From Bryopsis sp. KO-2023 (Eukaryota; Chlorophyta; Ulvophyceae; Bryopsidales; Bryopsidaceae): a DNA stretch of 64,000 nucleotides. The position numbers were made by a program, and so were the translations under genes. The notes beneath the pieces are model-generated. The model saw only the letters and a list, made by a program, of their open reading frames with translations. It searched no databases and was not told where the DNA came from. Below, in pieces: positions 25,101 through 37,974 of this stretch. Location of the stretch: contig BSYQ01000007.1 in assembly GCA_030272585.1 (NCBI GenBank), positions 2,484,001 to 2,548,000 of the forward strand, written 5' to 3'. Position 1 is the stretch's first letter, and each line of letters opens with the position of its first letter.

Positions 25101-27476
25101 GAGAATTCAAGGGAAGAAAAGAAAAAGAGAAATGGCCTGAAAAAAACAGGTTAATCAACTAAAAAAAATACAAAAAAGAGATAGGAGAGGGAAAAAAAAT
25201 GCGACGAGAAAAAAAAAGGTATATCTGCGGCACGACATTGGTGAAAAAAAAAAAAAGACACAAGTGGTACTTTACGTTTTATTTCTTTTTTTTATATTTG
25301 GGAATTTGGGGGGTTTATTTTTCGTGGGTTTTTTCTTTCTTTTTTTTTTTTTTTTGGTTCGTTTTTTTATTTGGGGAATGGGTTTAAAAAAAAAGAGAAA
25401 AAACACTATGCAACAAAAATATCTGAAAAAAAAAAGGATAAAAAGAAAAGAAAATGTTTTGGGGGTTTTGGGGTAGATCGATTCGGGGGGGGGGGGGGGG
25501 TTATTTTTGATCTTTTCTTTTTGCTTTTTTTTTTTTGCTTTTCATTTCCTTTTTTTCTTGCGGGTGAAGAAAAAAAGGTAAAAAAAGAGAAAAAAAGAAA
25601 ATCATCAGGGTGGTCGAGAGGAAACGGAAAACCAAAAAAGAAAAAAATTACACAAGAAAAAAAAAAAAAAAAAACGGTTTGAATAGCGAAAATTGTAAAA
25701 GCAAGAAACAAAAATATATATGATGGCCGTATTTGGAAAGTTTTGACTTTCTTGTGCTTTTTAGAGATTTATTCGATAATCGAGGTAGCAATGAACCTAC
25801 GGATTTGTCGATTTGGTGTGTTTGGGGGGTTGTAAAAAAAAAAGAGAGAGAAAAGACGGAAAAAAAAAAGACAAAAAGAGAAGAAAGGGGACGAAGTAGT
25901 AAAAAAAAAGTGAGACAAAAATACCAAAAGGTGGGGAAAAAAAAAGAAAAAAAAAATGCGTTTGTTGATGATGATGTGCTAAGGTACTGACCTTTGCCTT
26001 CGGGTTGTAAAAAGAATGGTCAGAGAATTGGGGTTTTGTGTTTGTGCGGCAGATTGAGCTGCTTTAAAATTTGTGAGGGATTCAAATCTTTAGGATCAAA
26101 AAGAAAGGGGTTGGGTGGGCGAGGGAAAATTGGGAAAAGGAAAAGAGGTGTTAATTTTGGGGATTTGAACCCACCACAGCCGAAAGCTTTTTTTCACAAA
26201 AAAATCCGCAGTGATCCATAGAATGATGGTGGCTTGGATTCTTGGGCTGGTTGAGGTGGGTTCGGTAAAAAAAAAAATGGGGGGGGGGGGGGGGAGAAGG
26301 GCAGGGGGTTTCTTGGGATTGGGATGTCGAAACGAGAAGGGGAAGAAGGAGCGAGTCCATTCGATGAGTAGCCGAATGCCATTGCTTTTTTTATGCGCGA
26401 CGAAATTTCGATCGTCCCATTCGGCTGGCATCTCTTTCTGGGTTTTGTCTCTTTTTTTTTGTTTTTGTTGGGTCAGCAACGAGAATTTGCTTTGTAGAGT
26501 TTCACGGTTTCTCTCCGTTTTTTTGTGTTTTTTTTCCCTTTTTTTTTGTTTTTCGGGGGGCGGAGGGATGTGGTGCTACTTAAACTGCAAAGAGGAAAAA
26601 AGAAGAAAAAAAGGGTGGTCTGAAAATTGGTGAATGGTACGGTAAATTCTCTGGTGGTGTGACGACTATTTTGCATTTGATTTGTTGGGAAGTTGTGTGT
26701 GTGCGTTTTGTGCTTGCATGCTTTCTATTTTGTTTTGTTCGGGGGTTTCTTGTTTTTGTGTTGCTTTTTTTTTGAAGAGTCTACCAATAGGACCTCACTT
26801 TTTCAATATTTCCGATGTGACCTGCATGTTTCTGCCTCTTCTTTTTTTCCTAAATAAACACAAAACAATAGAATAAACACTCAATGTCCAAGCCAATGTT
26901 GGAAAACCAAACTCTGCAAGTGTCTTTTTCTTTTCAACGAAGAAGTCACTTTCCCATGGTGGTCCTAAAAGAAGAGAAAACAAACAAAACAGAACAAGTC
27001 CATCGAACAAAAACTCTTTGAAATTTAAACTCATTACTGCAGCATTCTAAGCTGACAGCCAGGTTCACTGATGTTTGAACTGGTCTTTAGACTTGCAACT
27101 TGACACCATCAAAGAACAATTGTAAAGAAAAGAAAAATTGTTTGGAATTTGTCCTTGGATGGACATTGCACTAGACATCGGTGGAGATTTTTTTTTCTTT
27201 GTATTAAAAAAAATACAAAGTATTTTTCTCAGCTTGTATTCTGACCACCACTGTGGAAAAGCAAGTTCGAATATATTGATTGGTTGTGGAAAGCATCTTG
27301 TTTTGAATGAGTCTTCCAGCAACAGGAAAAAAAAAGAGGAGAACTTTGGAGTGAGATTTGTGTGACGATTCGCTCGTACCTGCCCAGCTCAACATCCAAA
27401 ACAAAATCACTTTCTGTAAAGAGCAAGAAAAAAAAAAAAAAAGAGGGGCCGCGCGTGAACACATACTGTAAAGTGG
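22180..27476. other. Long gene-free region, C-depleted on the plus strand
   Basis: After the possible last exons of the preceding gene (to about 22600) there are nearly 5 kb without a believable gene. From about 22.8 to 26.7 kb the plus strand is built from A, G and T with very little C: long A runs, GA-rich blocks, T runs and G runs such as 25487-25500 and 26279-26294. All open frames are Lys/Phe/Gly low-complexity. At 26.8-27.4 kb the composition returns to normal ahead of the next gene. Confidence 0.7.
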
Positions 27477-30400
27477 ATGGTTGCCACTCCTGGCGTGCCG
27501 ACGGAGGGTGGGCTTTCAGTGGAACTGAGTCGAGTTTGGGATCTGAAGAAAACAGGACAGGTTGGGTGGAACACCCCCATTCTCAGCTATCCTGACGTCT
27601 CGAAAAGATTGAAATATCTAAAGCGCATAACAGGGAAAAGGCAACTTGTAGATCTGAACTTCGTCCGTGGCAGCAGCACCCCCCGTTCGTTTTCCTGATA
27701 CTTGGTTTTGTTGGTCCTTTTTTTCATGTTTGATTCACAGGTGTCAGTGGTTGGGAAGGGCTCTCCTGGAATATGCTGTGTGTTTTTCCACCCCATCGAC
27801 CCTACGCTCTGTGTGGTGAGAATGCAGCTCCCCTTTCAGTGTGATCGATCCATCTTGCCCATGTCTGACACCCACACTTATCCAGTTCGTATCATTTTCT
27901 TTGTTTCTTTCTCTGGAATGGATGGGATTTGAGGTTGAGGTCTTTTTGCAATTAGGAAAGCGGTTAATGTCTTCCCAGCCCTCTAAAAACACTTGATAAT
28001 AACACCACTAGCTGAAATGATAGCATTCCAAGCTTTGCTTCTTTTCTGTGTCAGACTGGACCTGATGACGGTTTTCTTTTTCTTAGATAACTGTTCAAGG
28101 ACCGCAGTCTGTGTTGTGTTTTTACAATGCGGTTTCCGGAGGGAAGCTGGCAACCGTCAATTTGAGGGGGGTGGCCCTGGCAGCTAGTTTTACAAACGAT
28201 GGAAGGCAAGTTGTGGTGGCCTTCCGGGTGAGTTCTGCATAGCTGCTTCCAAAAGAAAAAATAACACTATAAAAAATCTGCCCCAAAAAAACAGCCTCTA
28301 GTATTGGAGGGAATTGCGATCACGATAAGGTTTTTTGAATGTCTGCGTTGTCTTCCCAACGCTTTTTTTTTTTTTTTTTTTTTTGGGGGGGGGGGGGCCA
28401 GAGATTAGTCATCTGGGCTGTCATGGATGTAATGGCGAATGGCAGATTTTCAAGAAAAACATTTAGGAAAATGAACAGGAGTGTGATGTGCTGTATAGCA
28501 AATCCCCTGGAGGTTTCTAAAAAAATGGAGGGTTGGTTGTGTGGCAAGGACTGGAGGGTTCTGACGATCAAAACGGGTGGCCACACTTGGGCGAAAAATG
28601 TGATATTTCGGAAAAAGGACCCAAAGCCGTCAGACAGACTGCTGCTATCGCTGAATCCGGTAGGCCCCTCTCAGTTTTGCTTGTTTGTTTTTCAATGTAA
28701 AAATCTTTTTTTTTTTTTTTGGGGGGGGGGGTTTGTTTTTCCAGCCTTGACAAATATATATACGTGAAGCAACCAACTTGCTGACCCGTGTTTGATAAAT
28801 AAAAAAATTCATTCCCCTTCGATTTTAACTGCTCCTACTCTTTCTTTCTTTCTTTCTTTTAAACCACCTCGCAAATTCCTGACCAATAATTGGTAATTCC
28901 ACATCACACTTTTTTGCGTCAATTTTTTTAAAATTATTTTTTGCTGTAGGCACCCAAACCAGTGATTTTCCTTGCGGCCTACAACCAACCAAAACTTTAC
29001 ATCATCTACGGTGCTCTGATGAAATCCAAAAAATCGAGACTACGATCCGGGGAGCAAAAAACTTACAACAGCTTGAAACTGGAAAAGCAAGCGATTGTAG
29101 GACTCTCCGGACATCCACACGACGTCCATCAAATGCTGGTGATGTTCAATGATGGGACCGTGCAAGGGCTGCTGATTGAACAAAACGGAATCAAAAGGAT
29201 CTACTCTGTTGGAGGTACATATGGCTTATTTGGGTTTTGCTCGAGTTATTATTATTATTTTTTTGGAATTTCACAAGATTACTAAAAAAAATAAATAAAT
29301 GCGAGGAAAAATAAAAAAAATCCTTTGGGGGGAGGGGAAAGTTGGTGGCGAATAGATCGTTTTGTTTTGTTTTGTTTTGATTTTGGGACATTGAAAGCAC
29401 TCCATGCAACTCATTTTTACTTTTGTTTTGTTGAATTCTTCCCATTCCCACACAAAATACGAATAATAATAATAATAATTGGTTTTCTGGTTTTCTTTCT
29501 TTTTTCCGTCCAGATCCGTCGACTGGGGGACCGTTCGGCTCGCTGACTGTGATGCCGCATCCTTTCTTGTTGGGGTCAATTCTCGTTTTGGTGGCCTCCA
29601 GTGGGATGCTGTCTGTATATGAGTCATCAGGGAGGGCCCCCCTCCTCCCGTCAGAATTCTTAACCATCCGAGACATTCGCAGAGTGCATGGAATGGGTAT
29701 CGACAAGGTGTGGCTCCCCTCATCCTCTGTTGAAAAACTTACATTTATTTTTTTAATTTAATTTTTTTATTTTTGGAGGGGAGTGGAGTGTCGAGCTATA
29801 AAATTAGCTTCAATTTTGTTCACAGAAATCTGAAAGGGGGAAAGAGAAAAAGGGAAAGTTTTGTGAGTGGCTGATGCTTTGGGTGGGGGCAACAGGATAT
29901 TACCAAGCATTGTCCTCTTTTTGATGATGATCCAGGCATCAAACTTGCTGTTGGTTTTCGGAGAAACTTCGAACGGTGTGCTTCGTTGCTTTGCAGCAAG
30001 AATCGCTGGAGCAGCTGGGACGACCGGTAAGGTCTTTTTTCTCGCTTTCCTTTCGAAAATTGGAGTTTGTACTGATCCATCCACCGTTGCTAAAACCTTT
30101 TTCTTGGGCCGATGCTGCTTGGTTGGAAAAACAGGGTTGAGAGTTACACCCATTCCCGCCGAGTTCAGCCATTCTGCGACAGATTTCACTCAAGGCAAAT
30201 CTGGCAGCGGAAACAATATTCACGTCGCTGGGGACAGTGGAGGATGGATGGATTTGTGGGGAGCCACCCCTGCCTGGGCTCAAGGATCTGGCCAAATCGG
30301 TACAGAAGCACAATTTTCACAAACATGCAGCTTTCCAGTGGTGCAACCCTTCCTCTGTGGGTTGAATCCTGGCGGAAAAGCCATCCACACAAGAATTTTG

Positions 30401-33400
30401 AAATAATGGGAGTGATGTGTGTGTGCAGGTGCTGCGAGGCCTAGAATCAAGAGCGTCCAGTTCCATCCGATGATGGGGGCTATGGCTGCACAAGTTTCTG
30501 CTTCCAGCGGGGCGACCGGCCCCCACGTTTTGATGTGGGGAATGAGCGACGAATCCCACCCTTTGGCCGGGGCAGCTTCCGGAATCGTGGCCCCCATGCA
30601 CACATCTCTGGAGTTTTGGGGTGGCGAAAAAACCACCGACAGGTGGGGTTCCTGATCATTACTGACCCTTGCTCGAAATGGAGGTTGCCGTTTTTGTTGT
30701 TTTATGGAGTTTTTTTCGCACATTGCTTTTTCGTAATTTTGCCAGGACCCGGTTCAAACTCAAGTTCCCTCACCACTTCTATTTCCTCGAAGAAAACAAG
30801 CTCCGGTCTTATGCCCTGGCCACCGGAACCTCCACGGATTTGCAAGCGTTCAATCCTGCGTCTGGGAGTCAGACCTCTGGGGCGGAGTGTGTGGTCAGCA
30901 GCGCATTGCAAAGGGCATGGCTGGTGTTTTTCAGAAAATCCGGGGCTGGGAAGGAACAGTGGGTGTATATTCTGATCAGGGAAGATGAAGTCGGAACCAT
31001 TCATCCTTGGTTCAACCCAGGTATGGGGCTCCACCCAATCGCTCCTGTGTTTGTTTTGTTGTCTCTGTGTCAGTGAAAATCAATTTTTGACCAAAAGACA
31101 GAAATCTGAAAGAAAAGTGGGGTGGTTTTCTTTGTGCAGGAATATCTGGTGCATTTATGGGATACCGAGACGATTTCTTTGCCATACTGCAACCGGACCA
31201 CATCACGGTCAAAATTTACTCCACCCCTAAAGCAAACGGATCTGAGCCCCCCGTCATGACCATTCCCCTTCCCTCCCCTGGCCTGCTGACTCCAGTTATT
31301 TTCCCTGGACCCCCCATTTTCCAATTGCCACTCCCGAACGCTAATGACGATGAACCCAGCAGCGACGATGGAGAGGCCGGAACGGACCTGTTGGGCGATT
31401 ATGACGCCGAACAGATCGACGGGGAAGGGGAGGAGGTCGCCGACGGGGGGCAGGGGGAAGAGGGGGCAGAGGGGGCAGAGGAAAAGGATGTCAAGACAGG
31501 GTATGGGGTGTTGCTGTGGATCAACAAGTTTAGGCAGATCGTTATGGGGTCGTTGGTGGTGGAGGGGATGCAAGCTGAGGGTGGGGAAGGGGTGGTTGAG
31601 GGGTTCATTGTGGGTGAATTGGCCGATGGGGAGGTCGTCGTTCAAGTTAGCTGGCAGCGATTGATCGAAGATATCGAATCTGCTCAGGTGGGTCATGGAA
31701 ACCATGCAGCAGGGATTGGTCTGACTTGTGTGCATGAGATAGATCGACTTTGTGGTGCTGTTGATGCAATGCAATACAATGTGATGGCATTTTGTTTTCT
31801 GACATTAAAATTGGATCGAGCCAATATAGATGAATTTCTCGGGCCCCCCACCCCTCTCCCGAACAAAAAGGGCTGTCTTGAAAATTGTCTGGGCAAGAAG
31901 ATTTATTGTACTGATGATGGCATTGTGTGTGTGTTTGATTTTAGCAACCAAATGCAAGCGTCTGCGCGCTGTTGACGAATCAAAGGGCAATGCTATTTTT
32001 AGCAAACGGTTACCCCATTGCATCGTACCCCCCCAGAAACAGTCGAGGGCTGGCTACGCCACCCACTTCCTGCATCTGGGTCGGACCTGCTCTCCTCTAC
32101 TTGACGCAGTCTGGTGAAGTAAGGCCACCCCCTCCCATCTGACAATTTCCTCAGTTTTGTTCAAACAATCTTATTGGCCAGGTTGTGGGGGATAACATCG
32201 TTTTTTGCTAAACAAATGTATTTTTTTTCATTTTCATTAGGTAATGCAGCTGCTGTGGGATGGCAGCACCGCCATGATTTGCGGAGCCCCATCCACCACT
32301 GGGACTCTGCTGCTTGCAGCGGTGCTAGCTGACAGGATCCTCTTCCTGGCCCGGGACCCAGACACATGGACATGGCAGACTACATCCAGGCACGCGTACG
32401 TGGGGCATGCATTGCTGATGGGATGGGGCTCGTTAGGGGCATCTGGGTTGATGCCCCCTGAATGGATGCACACCCGCGTACGAGGGCAATTCAGGGCAGT
32501 GTCTGAGAACTTCGATACGTCGGCGGTGTCAGTGCCTGTGGCTAGAGCACTAGTTCGCAGTGGATACGCAGATGTAGCTAAGGCAGTGACGGATGGGTGG
32601 CCCTACGAAGCAGATGCCATCAAGGTGGGTGGTCTGCTTGTACATCTGTACTGCCTGTTGAAAGTACAATACTGTGTGTTTCCTGAGCTGTTGAGAAATG
32701 GCTTGCAAAGGGATGAGAGTTGACTGCCTATGTCCGTGTGTGTGTGTGTTCAGGTGGCGTGCAGTGTTGCTGCTGGAGAATGGGGTGCTGCTGAGAAAGG
32801 GCTGCTCAAGGAGCATCAGGCTTCGGTGTATTACCCTTCCCCCTCCCCCAAAGGGAGTGACTTATGGAAACGCTTGTTCAGCACTGCCCTCGGTGCAGTC
32901 AGCAGGGGTCATTGGGATGTTGCAGTGAAGTAAGTGGTCCAAGGAAAGACTTTCTCGAATGTATCCTGTGAATGTGCAGTAGGAACCGTTGTTGAATGAA
33001 GTTTGGATTATTATATTGTTGGAGGAGCCCCTCATCACTTTTCAACACAGTGGAACGCCATGTGAGGCTTTCATTCTCGACGGAATGTGTTTTGAAAAAA
33101 AGAAAATCCTGTAAAGATACCACATAGCACGGAAAACCATGCTTCTTGATAATGGGATAATGGGCTGGCAGACGTGGCATGCATTTGGACTATCTTTCTT
33201 TTTTCGTTCAGGCTTCTAGAAGCTGCTGGGGAGTGGGAGCATGCTTTGGTGGTGGCTGGTTTGGCCGTCAATGGAGACACCATCAGGATGACCACAGCAT
33301 CCGCCAAGCAACATGTGAAACCCTCCCGAGCGGCAGAAATCGAACGTCTGAAGGAACAGCTCCTCAAGGCGACTCAGCTGTCGGCAGGTGCACCGCCGCT

Positions 33401-34940
33401 GACCAAACCAGACGAGAGCCTATTGGGCGACAGTCCAGGCACTTGGACTTTAGCAACTGCTGGAACGGTGCCTGCCATGGAGACTGTCCTTGGCGAAACC
33501 CCCAGCGGCTTGGTGAAAGATGGAAACATTGGGAAAATAGCCCCCCTGGACAGAAAGGACATCAAGGGGTATGTGTTTGGGGCATCGAGGATGTCACGGG
33601 GGCCATCCATGGTGAGCTCCATGCGGTTTTCGACAGCATCCATGAGCGAATTAACTGGGGCAGACAGGGCGGAGAGCGGTGTGCTTGAACCGATCGGGGA
33701 TATGCTGCAAGTGGGTACTGCAAACGAATCGGATGATGAGGGCCCAGGCGGGCGTGGTGGAAATATAATGCATGACTTCAAGGATTTGATAGGCGATAAC
33801 GATTTCAGCTCGTCAGACGATGAGGGGGACAGTTCGACCAAGGTGGGTGGGGGGATGATGGACGACAATGCCAGCGATGCTGGGGGTGGATTCGGGAAGA
33901 GGTTCAAAATCCAGATCAAAGCCAGGGACGATGCCCAGGCAACCACCAGTGCGGATGCCCTGCGGAATGCTGCAAAGAATTTACGCCTGGGCGGCTTAGG
34001 ATTCGGACCGAGTCTGGGACCTGGTGGATTCGCTCAGGCACTGAAGGGTGCCACAGGATTGGCCAGACAAGACAGTCTGTCGTCTGTTTCGTCTTCTGGC
34101 ACTGCTTTTGATGTGCTGTCCACAGGTGATCCAGAGTCGAATCGACCACCATCTTTGGTCACCGTGTTCTCTGGGGAATCCAACACAGGGGGCCTCCCTC
34201 GAATAGGGTCTGGAGGGTTTCTGTCGGGGGCACCTTCCCCTGGCTTGCCTGGCCGTGGTTTACTTCCACCCCCATCTGGATCAAGAACCGTTTCCCCTTT
34301 ACCATTATCGCCTACCACTCTTTCTCCACCAGTGCCTTCGCAGCTAGCCAGCACTCAGTGGGAGCAATTCGACCCGTTTGACCCCTTTTCCCAGCCACCA
34401 GTCGCCCAGCCTGCTCCAGTGGAAGACGCAAAAACCTCGTTTGGGAATGGGGTGTCCCTGATGGAGGCTGGGAAGTGGGTGGAGGCAGAAAAGGCGTTTT
34501 CTCAATGCATTTCTGCTCCCGGATCGCCCGAAACATCCGGGAAAGCGAAGCAGTACCTGGCTGCAGTGTTGTTCATGAAAGGACGAACCGGAATGCCACC
34601 GATGACCTCCGCTCGATTGAACAGATATGCTGTGGCCCTGAAGCTGGAGGAGAAGCACACTCTTGCATTGATGAAGAGCTCCATCAAGGAGAACATGGAA
34701 GTTCAGAACTACGCGTATGCAGCCGAAAAACTGACATCCCTGATCACCTCATCGATTGGAACGGTTTCATCTCAGGTGGCGGCTACGTTCCAAGATCAAT
34801 TGAATGAATGCGATCGACAAGGGGCAAAAGATGCCAACATCCCGGCGGATGAAGACACTTCTAGTTTTACTGACATAGTGGGGCTGGCTGGGAATGCGAG
34901 TGAAGTAGAAACCACTGTGCAGGATGTGATCCGGGGGTGA
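27477..34940 (+). CDS. TSET complex beta-propeller/alpha-solenoid subunit, TTRAY (plant TWD40-1/TWD40-2) type
   Basis: Fourteen phase-consistent exons: 27477-27662, 27741-27815, 28087-28227, 28402-28659, 28950-29214, 29514-29707, 29936-30026, 30429-30642, 30746-31020, 31140-31687, 31945-32118, 32241-32624, 32754-32929 and 33212-34940. They encode 1569 residues, close to plant TWD40-1. Matching landmarks are the start of the first propeller (GICCVFFHPIDPTLCV), the TNQRAMLF...WVGPALLYLTQSG...LLWDG block that closes the second propeller, a short solenoid (GHWDVAVKLLEAAGEWEHAL), the KIQIKARDDA segment in an acidic linker, and near the C-terminus KENMEVQNYAYAAEKL. An acidic insert lies at about 637-680. 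A DPFDPF motif at about 1377-1382 resembles AP2-binding endocytic motifs. The C-terminal Cys-rich tail of plant TWD40-1 is absent. TSET acts in membrane traffic at the plasma membrane; that role is inferred. The first donor (GTCCGT) is weak. Confidence 0.85.
28363..28397. repeat. T(22)G(13) tract at a 3' splice site
   Basis: Ends in GGGCCAG, the acceptor of exon 4 of the TSET subunit gene; the T run takes the place of the polypyrimidine tract. A second T(15)G(11) tract is in the next intron at 28706-28731. Confidence 0.9.
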
Positions 34941-35312
34941 GGAAACCCTAATTGAACGGTTTGTTCCAAGATAGCAGAGGTTTGGTGGTTGAGTGTTAAG
35001 TTATGAGCAACAAAATAGATGTGTGTTTTGGGGTATCTGAAGAGAGTGTGGTAGTCGTTTGGGGCTGGACTGATAATAACAATGTGTTGTGGTTGCTTTG
35101 GACAGTTTTAAGTTTGTTTTCCTTCTTGGTGATGCCTTTCTCTTCACAGTTCATAGTTCAAGAGGAGCTTCTCTCCCTTGTCGCTGCAAGTTAAGGAACT
35201 GGGCTGTAAGGACTGTGAGAAGGAAAATCGTTCTCCTCCGCAATAGAATATCTTTCTTGGTTAAAAAAGAGAATGACAGCATGCCATACGATCGTTCGCC
35301 CAGGGAGTCCTG
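34941..35312. other. Convergent 3' flanks
   Basis: The TSET gene (plus) and the PPP1R42-like gene (minus) both end here. No gene seen. Confidence 0.7.
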
Positions 35313-37974
35313 CTAACTCCAGGCCCCTGACCCAACTTCCCAAACCGTAGCAGATGTGTCTCTTCTTGGCACCGCCTCCAATCCAAAAGCTTTCCTGGTC
35401 CTGAACAGTTGTTGGCGTTTTCGGAGTCCCGCCGCAAACCTCTTTTCCTCTTTTCCATTCGTTCGAAGCTGAGAGGGGGATTCGATGGCTGTATTATGCA
35501 CCTTTCCTGCGCTCTCTGAACACCAGAAAGAACACTGGGCATTTTTAACAAAAAGAAAGAAAAATGAAAAACACAATCGAAAAACATGTTCAAGGATGCG
35601 GATTTCAATACTTGTCTGCCACCCATCCCACGGAAGTGAATGGGTGAAAATTGTGCGGACCTGGGGGACCTTCCGAAACCTCTTCTCCTGGAGAATTGGT
35701 GTCTTGACCATTCACCGTATCGTTCATTTGCGCGCGTTCCTGCGACCAAAGCGAAGAGAAACAAACTGAGCCCACCGATCGATTCCATCGTTCAGTATGA
35801 GCTATGTTTTTTGGCATGGGAAAGAACACCTGATGGCGGCGGTCAAGACCACACTCTGTATCAGATAAGGAAAGAACCTCCATCACATTCTGGGCCTCAT
35901 GGTTTTCATTGTATGACGAACACGTGCCGGCGCGCTTGTGTGTCCTCGATAGCTCCCTTGAAGGCGTGTTCGAGACGGGGTCTTTCCTTCTTCGCGCAGT
36001 GGCAACCTGCAAAGGAAGGAGGCTTTGAGAAGGAAGTGCTGGCACACTTCTTTCAGAAGATTTTGCCTTCGCCTTGGTTCACTTTTTTTCACCTTTGACT
36101 TCTTTGATGGTGCTGCTTCCGTGGGTTTGGTCATCTTCTGTCTCTCAGGTGTTGCCAGGTTGGGTTGTTTGCAGACTGGTGCAGTTTTAGGTCGATTTCG
36201 AGCTTCTTGATTGTCATAGACCTCCAAAATCGCCTGCATAAGTTTTCTTGAGTATGAATTGAACAGACTGCTTCCACACAGCTATTGAATCTCGTTTATT
36301 GTTGTAAAAAATCGAATCCCCCTCTTTCCAAAGCAAACGTGAAGAGGTGGGTCTAAGAAGACACAATGAGCCTACCAATGTATCCTTTCACATATAGCCC
36401 CAAATCCAAATTCCCCCTCCCAGAAGTTAATGGACATCCAAAAACAGCAAATATGGCTGAATACCTGCGCCGTTTCTGCAACGTCCTTGTCTTTCTTTTC
36501 TTGTGCCCTGCGTTGCAAGGTCTCCAGGGTTCGCTTTTCAATTTTGGCAATCGCTCGATCCATGAGCGTTTCTTTCGCCTTCAAGTACGAAATCCTGTTC
36601 ATCACCACCTGGATTTGCACGTTGGATTAATATTTTTAAGCACCACGACATTGTGTCGAGTTGCAGGACTCTCAGGAAAGACTGAAGAGAGAATTTTTTT
36701 CCTCTTCACGTTTTGTTTTGTTTTATGCTTTTTTTTTTTGTTCATCTTGAAAAATTGTGCTTGCATGTAGAACGAAACACAACATACCATGTGGCGTAGT
36801 ATTCGACAGGTCTTACAGATATACATACAAGAATGCCCCATTCTCAAACCTCGACCCCTCCCCCAACAACTTTGCTTTTGGTGTCAGGAATTTAAGTATG
36901 CTTGATAATTGCTTGATTTCCCGACACCAAGATTCTCAGCCTTTTCCCACACATCCACTGTATCTTCTAACTTGGCCCTAGCCCGTGGCTGTCTCCTCAT
37001 CGTTTTCGTTTTTTCAAACCCGATCAGAAACTCCCTATGGTTGGGAGCGACGCTGTCCCCATCGAGCTCCTGCAAACTATGGCTCGCCCTGACCACCTGA
37101 TCTCTGTACTTTGGGACGTTAAGGACTGGGCAGCCTTTCATATTCAACGTTGATAACTCAGCGCAGCAGGAGACCAGAGCCAGCACTCGTTTAATGTCCG
37201 AGACTGCGTTGTTGGAGAGACTGATGGAAGTCAGGGAGGGAACAGCTGCAAGAGGAGTAGGGTCCAGCAGCTGATTTCCAGAGGCATTGATCACTCTACA
37301 AGATGCGTGTTCTCCCAACGCCTCCATACACTCTTGGTTAAACTCCAGGTGAACGTCTGCTGGCAGTGTTTGCTGGGAGATATGCAGCTCCTCCAGTCGA
37401 CGGCAAGCCCCCAGATTTTCCACTCGCTGGATACGATTTCTGTCCAAGTAGAGCTTCTTCAGGCTCACCATATTCTCCATCCCCTCGATTGCAGAGATGA
37501 TGTTGTCTTGCAAATATAAATGCGTCAAGCGCCGCCCAAAGTCGAGGTCCTCTATTTTCGACAAGCTATTGCCGTACAGGTACAAAACGCGAAGCCCGCT
37601 GCAGAGTGCCAAATCGGGACCGATTCGCGTCAAGCGTTTATCGTTTAGGTGCAAGTGGGTCGTTCTTGAAAGGAAAACATCCTCTGCCTGGTATCCCACT
37701 CGATTGCCATACTTTTCGGCAGTCCTGATAATCATTCCTTTACTGATTTCCGTTCCTTTGGGGTGGCTCTCCTCCTGGCAGGCAAAAGCAAGTTCAAATG
37801 GGACGCAAGTTTCAACTTGGCGGAATGTTCTTGCTTCTGCCTGCCAGGACCATATTTCCAGTGTGTCCACTGGAAAAAATGCATTTGCATACATATGTTT
37901 GAATCGATCCTCACCTGGACTTGCGATTCGACAGCCACCCGCTTCTGCCTTGCATTGTGTAGGTCCGCTTCTAT
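35313..37974 (-). CDS. Leucine-rich-repeat protein resembling PPP1R42 (LRRC67), with long C-terminal extension
   Basis: The LRR core is encoded by an exon starting at 37840 and running to about 36935. It shows LTRIGPDLALCSGLRVLYLY, LTHLYLQDNIISAIEGMENM, LKKLYLDRNRIQRVENLG and the closing PKYRDQVV...SLQELDG motif, all diagnostic of PPP1R42, a centrosome- and cilium-linked regulator of protein phosphatase 1. An upstream exon, 37915-37974 (coiled-coil, NARQKRVAVESQVQ), joins in phase. Downstream exons 36465-36608, 36093-36233, 35878-36006, 35661-35739 and 35313-35488 (TAG at 35313) also join in phase and add about 190 residues of charged sequence not found in animal PPP1R42. The donor after KLEDTVD is non-ideal. 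The true start is unresolved: ATG 37735 would match the animal start, but the upstream exon suggests a longer protein. Confidence 0.75.

Noticed and set aside
22800-26700. Many Lys-, Phe- or Gly-rich open frames
   Set aside because: All arise from A, T or G homopolymers and have no normal amino-acid composition.
28840-28860. CTTT repeat as a regulatory site
   Set aside because: Short simple repeat in an intron next to the polypyrimidine tract; no further evidence.
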